Shown: positions 58,001-64,000 of the stretch, piece after piece
Numbering within the stretch: the stretch's first letter is position 1
Layout: every line of letters starts with the position of its first letter
Source: CAYWEM01 sp964457225
GTDB lineage: Bacteria > Acidobacteriota > Aminicenantia > UBA2199
Reading direction: 5' to 3'
Assembly (NCBI GenBank): GCA_964457225.1
Contig: CAYWEM010000008.1
Coordinates: 75,531 to 139,530 of the forward strand
Length of the DNA stretch: 64,000 nucleotides
Notes under the pieces: model-generated
The model's input: the letters and a program-made list of their open reading frames with translations, nothing else
Told to the model about the DNA's origin: nothing
Database searches by the model: none
Translations under genes and position numbers: made by a program

Positions 58001-61000
58001 CCGCTCCATTCGCCCGCATGTTCAACCAGCAGGACGCCCGGACCCTGGTCCAGGGACAGGTGTTCGATGACGCCAGCGGCCTGCCCCTGGCCGGAGCCCT
58101 GGTGCGCCTGCAGTCCGTTTCCGGCAACCCGCCGCCGGCTCCAGTACCCACCGCCCTGAGCAGTGGCGAGGGAAAATACGTGTTGTTGCTGCCTGCGGCC
58201 GAAAGCCTGCTGAGCATAGAAAAAGAAGGTTATTGCCGGGTTGACCGCCTGGTAACCACGATGTCCGGTTTTGCCGCCGCGGTTTTCGATGCCCGCCTGG
58301 CGCCGCGCAGCCGGGAGGAAAACAAGTTGAGTCCGGACGGCGGAGTTTATTCCTGCGGCACGTCCGCCCGGATTCGTCTGACCGTGCCCCCCCAGGCGCT
58401 GAGCGCCGTAATTCCGGCCGTCATCAGTCCGCTCGGACCGCAGGCCCTGCCGGGCCGCCTGCCTGCCGGCTGGTCACCCCTGACCGCCGTGGAGCTTGAG
58501 CCCCTGGACCTGGAGTTCAGCGCTCCGGCCACTCTTTCCTTCGGCTTACTGCAGGTCGAGCCCGAGCCTGGGTCGAGCCTGCTGCTGGCCCGTTGGGACG
58601 GCCGGCTTGGCCGCTGGCGGGTGCTATCCCTGCTCCCCGAAGCCGAGGCCGGTGTCAGGCCCATAAGCGCGACCATTCCGGGCGGCGGTGCTTACGCCCT
58701 GTTGTTGGCCGACCGGGCGCCCCTGGTCCCGCCCCAGGCCGTACCCGGCCAGGTTCTGGCCGGAGTTGCCTCAGCGGTGCTGCCTGACGATATCCAGGCC
58801 GAGCTTGAATTCACTCCGAGGGAAATATATCCCGGCCAGACGGCCCGCGGAGCCCTGCTGATCCTGCCGCAGGTCCCGCTTTCCAGCGGCCTGGCCCTGC
58901 AGGCCCATATCAGGGAAAGCCATGATATGCTTGGCGGTGACCGCCTGCACTTTTCTCCTTACCGCGCCGACCTGCTTGCTTATAATTTCGGATCAACCAG
59001 TTTGCAGGTCCATTTCAACATCTCGGCCAACCAGGAAATAAGCCTGGCCGAACTGCAAATGGGTCGGCTTGATACGGAAATGCACCGCTATCGCAGCGGT
59101 CCGGCCGGGCTGGTAATCGATGCTACCGGCGGTACGATCAGCGGGCCTGAAGGCCTGGAAGTAGAAATCGAACCCGGGTCTGTCGACCAGGCTGTTGCTG
59201 TCAGCCTGCAGCCGGTTGCGGCCGGAGAGTTGCCCTTGCCCGTGCCCCCGGGATTCTCCTTCCTGGGCGCCCTGGAATTCTCCACCTCCGGCGCCAGACT
59301 GCGTAAATCGGCACTGCTCTCCCTGGAGTTGCCGGCCGATGTACCGGCCGCCATTCCAGCCGGTTCCCAGATCCTGGTCTGCCGCCTGGGTCGCGATACC
59401 GGCCGCTTGAGTTGGCATTTGGCCCAGACCGCGGCATTTTCCGGCCCGCGGGTCAGGAGCCACTCCGATGCCCAGGCCCCGGTTCCCTTTCCCGGTATCC
59501 GCCAGGGCGGCACCTATGTTTTCCTCTATTCCCAGACGCCGGCCGGCTTTTTTCACGGCCTGGTCAGGGACCAGGGGCATCCCCTGCCCGGAGCGCTGGT
59601 GACGGTCAACAACCACGAGTTGAGTTGTTTTTCCGGTGATTCAGGCGTTTACGGCCAGATCGCTTTTCTCGGCCAGAGCCGGCTGCGGGCTCTCAATAAA
59701 CTGAGCGGCGACCTGGGCGAAAACACCGGCAGTATCAGCAGCGCCGGCCAGTTAAGCATCCTGGATCTTGATATTGTGCCCACCGGGCCTCAGGTGCTGG
59801 CCATCACCCCGGCTGACCAGGCCGCTTCAGTGCCCCTGGAAACCACGGTAAGGGTCATATTTTCCGAGCCCGTGCGGCCGGCCACCTTCAACGCCAATAA
59901 TTTTTACCTTTCTGAAGGGCCGCAGAAAATCGCCGGCACCTACAAGCTTTCGACCGACTGCCGCCAGGGCGAATTCAGCCCCAGCCTGCCCCTGCCGGCC
60001 GATGCCCTGATCAATGTGATCCTGAGCACGGCTATCCAGGACCTGGCCGGCAATCCCATGGCCCAGGTCTATAATTCGAGTTTTCGCACCCTGGACAACA
60101 TTCCGCCGACCAGCGATCTCTCCCTGATCCGCAAGTACATCCCGGAAAACGGACTCTGCCTGGTCAGCGGTCGACCCGGAGCCCTGGAGCCGGGTGCCCT
60201 GCTGATCGTCACCAATGAGCGCACGCTTGAGACCATAACCGTTTCAGCGCTGGCCGACGGTTCCTTCAGCCTGCAGATCCCGGCCCTCATTTCCGATAAA
60301 CTGCTGGTATCCGCCAGGGATGGGGCCGGCAATGAAGTTGTCCTCGATCTCGGCCCCTTTGTCTCGGCCGACGGCAAGGCCGCGGTGATCGACAGTCGGG
60401 GCGCTGAATTCATCAACGTCGAAGGACTGGGTATCAGTATCGCGCCCGGCACTTTTCAGCAGGCCGCGCTGGTGCGCCTCGAGGCGGTGAACGACCAAAA
60501 CCTGCTGGCTCCGGAGCCTGAGTCTTTCCAGCGCCTGCAGGCCCTGAAAATCGATTTTTCCGGGTCCGTCCCGGGAAGGCCTTACCGCGTTTCCATTCCC
60601 GAGCCGGCCGGCTTGCCGGCCCAGGGACATTTTTTCGTGGCCCGCGAAATAGTCGTGTTCGGGGAAAAAAAGCTGATGATCGTCGACACCCTCAGCCGGC
60701 AAAACGGTCGCCTGGTGGTCAATTCCCCCCCCTGGCCCGGCTTGCCCCAGGTTCAGTCGACCGTGCTTTCGGTCCTGTACACGTCGATGTCCTATTCCCT
60801 GATCAGCGGCTACTTGCCTTCACCTTCGTCCATGGTCGCCGCGCTCGACCTGGTCTTTCTGAACGATGTCTATTCCTCACGTAATTTCCTGATTCCAATG
60901 CCGCTGGGACGGACTTTCACCCTGAGCGTGCGGGACATTGATACCGGTGAAAAACTCTTTGAGGGGGAGAAGACTTCGTCCCTGTCGGCCGGCCAGGTTT

Positions 61001-64000
61001 ACCACTTGCAAGACAACCTGGCCCGGGATTTCAGCCGGCCGCGGCTGCTGAATGTCCCGGCCTTGAACGTTGCTTCCTTCCAGTGGTCTGGAACCCCGGT
61101 CAGGTTGGGGGATATCAGCGTGGAGCCGCAGGAAAACTCCTTTATCCTGGAAGGAAAAGAAAAGTGCGCCGCTCCCCTTGGCACGGTCAGGGTCACTGTT
61201 TTTCGGCTCGACCCCTTCAGCGGCCGGGAAGATGTTTTCAGCCATGAACAGATGGCATCCGAAAACGGCAGTTTCTATTTCAGCGTGCCGGTGTTTCCGG
61301 CCGACCGGGTCACAATCAGCGTGGAAAAGGACAAGGTGGAACTTGATCCGGTCCTGGTTCTGAGTTTTTCTGAAATGCTCAATGATGAGCGGATAAAAAA
61401 TGCTTTCCGTTTGCGTGAAATTGCCGGCAACGCCGAAATTCCCTGCCTGGTAGAGCTTTCGGCCAATAAGAGTACGGTCCTGGTCCGGGCGGGGTTCTCA
61501 CTTAAGGAAGACACCCGTTATCGCCTTGAATTCGAGGTGGCCGACCTGGCCGACAACAAGCTTGACGCCAGGCTGGAATTCCGCACCAGGAAATCCGCTC
61601 TGCTGGACCTGGCCCGGACCGGCGGGGCTTATGAAAGCCTGCTGCACGGCCGCTACCTCTACGTGGCCGCCGGCGATCAGGGCCTGCAGGTGGTTGATGT
61701 CGCCAATCCCGGTCAACTCAAGGTGATTGGTGCATACAAGGCTTTCTCCGGTGTGCGCGGCCTGGCGCTTTACCAGCCGCCGGCTTCCGAAAAAACCTAC
61801 CTGTTGATGACCGGGGGTGGAACTCAATGCCAGGGTTATCTCAAGTGGATCGATATCAGCAACCCGGTCAATCCCATCCAGGTCAGGTCGCAGATCATCT
61901 CGGGCCAGCTCGGCATCACCCAGGTGGTCAACTGGGGAATAGGACTGCCGGCCGGCACGCCGCGCCGGGTCAGGGTCTTCGGTGATCATGCTTTCGTTTC
62001 CATCTACGGCTCCGGCCTGGTGGCCGTCGACCTGCTGAAAATGACCGCCGACTCAAACAAGAATTGCGTCCAGGGGCTTTTCGTTGAAGAATCCGCCAGC
62101 GATCTGCGCTTGCTCCGGGACAATGATTCCGGCGATGGAGGCCAGGGCGGCGGGCCGAGTGTTTGCGCTCTCCTGCTGGTGGATTATTTCGGCCTGAGGA
62201 TGGTCGATGTCAGTAATCCTGCCGCCATGACCGAAAAGAGCAGTTACCAGGTCCCCGGCCGCCTGCACCTGAACGGCCTGGAAATCGCCCTGGACCACGA
62301 ATACCGTAAAAGCGACTCCGAGCAAGATTTAAAAAAGGGTGATTTCGCTTTCTTTTCCGTTCCGGCACGGCGCGAACTGGCCATAATGGACATCAGCAGG
62401 CGTACTGAAATCACCAGGGTCGGCACCGTTGTTTTCGAGGACGCCGGGGGCCTGGGCGACCTGTTGTTCAGCCCGGAGTCAAAAAAACTGTACCTGGCCG
62501 ACATTGCCCGCGGAGTTTACGTCATCGATACGCTGAAGCCGTTCGGCCGCACCGGAGAGGATGGGCAGAACGGTCCTGATCAGCGCATTCTGGCCGTTAT
62601 CGGCACCGGCGGGCCCAACCGCTACGGCCTGGTCGTTGATGAAAAGCGCCAACTGCTCTATGCCGGAGACCTGGATCGCGGCATAAGGGCCGTTAAAATG
62701 GCCGATCCCCGGATCATGATCATGGTCAAGAACCAGGACGGCCTTTTCCGCCAGGAATCCCTGCTGCAGCCCTGGGGCCTGGAAAAGGAGGGCGATTACA
62801 GCCCGGGCTACCCTGCTGACCGCGACATCTACCTGATGGTCTACCTGCCCCAGGCGGCCGCCCAGCCCGGCGTGCAGATTCGGGCCGGTCTCTGGAGCCT
62901 GAATGCCGCCGGGGCTCCCATGCCGGCCTGGCAGCAGCAGCCCGGCCGACCGGGCACCTTTATCTCCGCCGAGCGCCTGCTGTTGCGCACTGATCCCGCC
63001 GCCAAGCCGGACAGTGAAGCCTACGGCCTGTTTGTCTCCGATCCCATCCGCCTGACCGCTGATCCCCTTGACACTCATCCAAATCCGCTCAAATTGCTCA
63101 GCGGCGACCTGCTGCGGGCCGTGCTCGATTCCAGCCTGACCGCGACCTTTGCTTATCTTGACGGCGCCGACCTGGCCCAATCCTACGCGGAAAATGCCGC
63201 TCTGCGCGTGGAATGGCTCGATTCTCATAAGCCCGAACCAACCCGCAATCCCTCGCTCGGTTCCGGCGAGACATCGGTTTCAAGCCCGGGCCTGCTCGAT
63301 GTGCCGGCTCTTTCCGGGGTATTCCTGCATTCCGGGGAGTTCGTGCACACCGAGACCGACCTGCGCCTCCCGGGCCGGGGTTTTGATTTCGTCTTCAGCC
63401 GACGTTACGAGTCCCAGGCCGTCTATTCCGGTCCCCTGGGCTGGAACTGGGATCACTCCTACAACCGCCGCCTGCTGGAACTGCCCGGCGGCGACATCAT
63501 CTACTACAACGGCCTGGGCCGGGCCGATCGTTTCACGGCCCGCTTCAGCGGCGGCCTGCTCAGCGGATACCAGGCTCCGCCGGGAATGTTCAGCGAGTTG
63601 AAGAAGCGGCCCGATGGTACTTTTACCTTGGTCAGCCCCGAGCGTTTCATCGAGATCTACGATCCTTTCGGCCGGCTGAGCCGCCTGCAGGACCGCAATG
63701 CCAACAAGATGGATTTCTATTACGACCTGGCCGGGCAACTGGCGGCCGTGCTCGACACCATGGGCCGGCTGATTACTTTCGAGTACCACCCGGTGCGCCA
63801 GATCAATGAGCGCGAGTTTACGCCCGAGAGCGGCCGGCTCAGGGAGATCAGGGATTTCAGCGGCCGGCTGGTGAGCTACGACTACGATGAGCACGGCAAC
63901 CTGGCAAAAGCCTCCCTGGGAGGAAGGAGCAGGAGTTATACTTACAGTGTGAACAATGATCTCAAGCAGGGCCATAACCTGCTGACTGTAACCGACCCCA
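55042..64000 (+). CDS. Giant Rhs/YD-repeat family exoprotein, 3' end beyond window
   Basis: Open from the ATG at 55042 (signal peptide MNNKHILLAGFCLLLMLGAG) to the window edge, at least 2,986 residues, with no stop in this frame. About 30-170: Big_5-like; 370-710: four related Ig-like units of about 80 residues (PPQVVIDQPQ, SPQITVFDPQ, PPLLQIVEPA, LPLQISILSP); 712-800 and 1583-1670: SbsA-type Big_5 domains; about 1000: one CarboxypepD_reg unit; about 2187-2500: LVIVD-type repeats (GDQGLQVVDVANPGQLKVIG). At about 2750-2800 lies a DUF6531-type Rhs entry (LLDVPALSGVFLHSGEFVHT; LPGRGFDFVFSRRYES), then YD repeats (YDPFGRLSRLQD, YYDLAGQLAAV). The variable C-terminal end, often a toxin, is not in view. 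It starts 11 bases after the previous gene. Confidence 0.88.
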   Translation, partial: MNNKHILLAGFCLLLMLGAGLPAAELKVDSAEIQGSRLVIVFSAPLDRASLSSDSLFLVGRNGRLGRDIQFSNQDRRLMVRLGSASFFELFQPLTLVLTPDLRSKDGLSLARGLVKVFNLVELVKAPARPFLQKKIVKVSSDPRIELEVLEFRIFWNHFRLPGPGLKILDILEREDWKKFDKSWRQELQDKEKKHGKLDKIQHVSIQPPQLTVSGVSDGQVSDMPLVITYSAADPNNDLRLVQGRLDFADFASGSLVELGGPHWFFALAADAWHLFDYRFLRFSLEDAALEFISLSPEADFSTRDPELTVQGEVRGAVRLTVNERELPLQNGLFRTVFSLEPGANPFLVTAYDRRGESLARSFVVNYIEDGDPPQVVIDQPQAGAWFNQPVVPVSGRVSAAAELVTVTVNGLPAVLSGENFSLEALPLVEGANPLIVEARDVLGRIGRAEIAVFLDTLSPQITVFDPQPGALLNLSLINISGRAGDENLLEVTLNGSPAQLAGENFYFSGVPLSEGENQLLILASDRAGNNSQALLAVSLDTAPPLLQIVEPAENALLNLPLVTVRGTVQDAHPVEVRVNDLPAEISGTTFSCRLPLVQGLNQVRVLARDQAGNTSLRTRQVEVDSLPLQISILSPVHGELTGNDRVAVQGLLNKENPVEVTVNGRPAVISGAAFSLPDLVLQEGANMVTVQAIDQAGNRASRSIEVMVDTRAPLVVYCSPPDGAQEIPVQARLEIGFSKALKPGSLSEDNVFLSRADHSRLPGSFELIDKVLCFVPSIPLPDSAVVTMHLGPGITDLVGNPLAAPWSASFQTVDLTPPAVPLLDSLPERTSAERLTVSGRAEPGAVILVNGGQVAVETTVDQAGAFSAQVSLQPNRLNQLQVLARDRAGNQSLPAQAAVIQEGAAFIVLEAEFQVNELLVDFSRPVDTASLNSSVFQVSSLEGQVAGQLSAQDGRVIFRPAVQLENQAFLLEIGTALRDNAGNPLAAPFARMFNQQDARTLVQGQVFDDASGLPLAGALVRLQSVSGNPPPAPVPTALSSGEGKYVLLLPAAESLLSIEKEGYCRVDRLVTTMSGFAAAVFDARLAPRSREENKLSPDGGVYSCGTSARIRLTVPPQALSAVIPAVISPLGPQALPGRLPAGWSPLTAVELEPLDLEFSAPATLSFGLLQVEPEPGSSLLLARWDGRLGRWRVLSLLPEAEAGVRPISATIPGGGAYALLLADRAPLVPPQAVPGQVLAGVASAVLPDDIQAELEFTPREIYPGQTARGALLILPQVPLSSGLALQAHIRESHDMLGGDRLHFSPYRADLLAYNFGSTSLQVHFNISANQEISLAELQMGRLDTEMHRYRSGPAGLVIDATGGTISGPEGLEVEIEPGSVDQAVAVSLQPVAAGELPLPVPPGFSFLGALEFSTSGARLRKSALLSLELPADVPAAIPAGSQILVCRLGRDTGRLSWHLAQTAAFSGPRVRSHSDAQAPVPFPGIRQGGTYVFLYSQTPAGFFHGLVRDQGHPLPGALVTVNNHELSCFSGDSGVYGQIAFLGQSRLRALNKLSGDLGENTGSISSAGQLSILDLDIVPTGPQVLAITPADQAASVPLETTVRVIFSEPVRPATFNANNFYLSEGPQKIAGTYKLSTDCRQGEFSPSLPLPADALINVILSTAIQDLAGNPMAQVYNSSFRTLDNIPPTSDLSLIRKYIPENGLCLVSGRPGALEPGALLIVTNERTLETITVSALADGSFSLQIPALISDKLLVSARDGAGNEVVLDLGPFVSADGKAAVIDSRGAEFINVEGLGISIAPGTFQQAALVRLEAVNDQNLLAPEPESFQRLQALKIDFSGSVPGRPYRVSIPEPAGLPAQGHFFVAREIVVFGEKKLMIVDTLSRQNGRLVVNSPPWPGLPQVQSTVLSVLYTSMSYSLISGYLPSPSSMVAALDLVFLNDVYSSRNFLIPMPLGRTFTLSVRDIDTGEKLFEGEKTSSLSAGQVYHLQDNLARDFSRPRLLNVPALNVASFQWSGTPVRLGDISVEPQENSFILEGKEKCAAPLGTVRVTVFRLDPFSGREDVFSHEQMASENGSFYFSVPVFPADRVTISVEKDKVELDPVLVLSFSEMLNDERIKNAFRLREIAGNAEIPCLVELSANKSTVLVRAGFSLKEDTRYRLEFEVADLADNKLDARLEFRTRKSALLDLARTGGAYESLLHGRYLYVAAGDQGLQVVDVANPGQLKVIGAYKAFSGVRGLALYQPPASEKTYLLMTGGGTQCQGYLKWIDISNPVNPIQVRSQIISGQLGITQVVNWGIGLPAGTPRRVRVFGDHAFVSIYGSGLVAVDLLKMTADSNKNCVQGLFVEESASDLRLLRDNDSGDGGQGGGPSVCALLLVDYFGLRMVDVSNPAAMTEKSSYQVPGRLHLNGLEIALDHEYRKSDSEQDLKKGDFAFFSVPARRELAIMDISRRTEITRVGTVVFEDAGGLGDLLFSPESKKLYLADIARGVYVIDTLKPFGRTGEDGQNGPDQRILAVIGTGGPNRYGLVVDEKRQLLYAGDLDRGIRAVKMADPRIMIMVKNQDGLFRQESLLQPWGLEKEGDYSPGYPADRDIYLMVYLPQAAAQPGVQIRAGLWSLNAAGAPMPAWQQQPGRPGTFISAERLLLRTDPAAKPDSEAYGLFVSDPIRLTADPLDTHPNPLKLLSGDLLRAVLDSSLTATFAYLDGADLAQSYAENAALRVEWLDSHKPEPTRNPSLGSGETSVSSPGLLDVPALSGVFLHSGEFVHTETDLRLPGRGFDFVFSRRYESQAVYSGPLGWNWDHSYNRRLLELPGGDIIYYNGLGRADRFTARFSGGLLSGYQAPPGMFSELKKRPDGTFTLVSPERFIEIYDPFGRLSRLQDRNANKMDFYYDLAGQLAAVLDTMGRLITFEYHPVRQINEREFTPESGRLREIRDFSGRLVSYDYDEHGNLAKASLGGRSRSYTYSVNNDLKQGHNLLTVTDP

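Noticed and set aside
1..64000. CRISPR arrays, tRNA, rRNA and riboswitches
   Set aside because: I saw no regularly spaced direct repeats, no cloverleaf or CCA-ending gene and no recognisable riboswitch core while reading both strands; an automated search with covariance models would be decisive.

Overview
The window is about 64 kb of GC-rich bacterial chromosome, apparently from a draft or metagenome scaffold because it contains one 100-N gap. Kdo/LPS genes (kdsA-kdsD-kdsC), lipoproteins, a secretin and an O-antigen-ligase-like protein show a diderm (Gram-negative-type) cell envelope. Paired secreted BNR/sortilin-repeat proteins, secreted PepC-like protease, an HspR-type regulator and giant surface proteins suggest an Acidobacteriota/Aminicenantota-like lineage. 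That placement is inference, and no 16S gene is present.

Layout. At 1-120 (minus) is the 5' end of prfB with its programmed +1 frameshift site. At 182-3204 (minus) an ECF sigma / zinc anti-sigma / membrane protein / DUF4097 envelope-stress operon. At 3326-7163 an exported LolA-like protein and a large BNR-repeat protein. At 7247-9575 the Kdo operon, then a TPR protein, then mutS (minus). At 13262-14337 a complete RAYT-type (Y1 transposase) element with perfect 27-bp inverted ends. At 14427-17953 a secreted C1 peptidase and a second BNR protein. The latter ends a long minus-strand run from 23372: ndk, STAS antagonist, HATPase anti-sigma, RsbU-type phosphatase, fhs, purA, BNR. At 23458-27311 is a mix of small genes: HAD phosphatase, lone PTS EIIA, DUF4177, zinc ribbon, PC4, glycolate-oxidase-like. 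At 27425-30438 a dnaJ-hspR-sigma-dnaC-like operon. At 30456-35371 PGDH, a frameshifted polymerase/ligase, a Tat-type radical SAM protein, a Yip1 protein and a cupin.

At 35551-42087 a block is bracketed by two oppositely oriented copies of an imperfect repeat. It holds a GNAT-like protein, a sugar epimerase, two tandem radical SAM paralogues, a GT2 glycosyltransferase and an EamA exporter. After an AT-rich, repeat-bearing 645-bp intergenic region comes a run of four plus-strand genes that fills the rest of the window: a PKD-domain lipoprotein, a secretin fused to a C-terminal cohesin-like domain, a surface protein of about 2,970 residues with about 13 carboxypeptidase-regulatory-like repeats, and an Rhs/YD-type protein of at least 2,986 residues that leaves the window. 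This is the best candidate for an undescribed system: a self-contained secretin plus giant exoproteins.

Two cross-cutting signals stand out. First, many lead genes (prfB, kdsA, mutS, the transposase, the zinc-ribbon gene, dnaJ, the ligase-like gene, the radical SAM gene) have a -35/-10 promoter whose -10 hexamer ends 6 or 7 bases before the ATG and no Shine-Dalgarno, so their mRNAs should be leaderless. Second, genes inside operons mostly overlap by 1-20 bases and use GGAGG-type ribosome sites.
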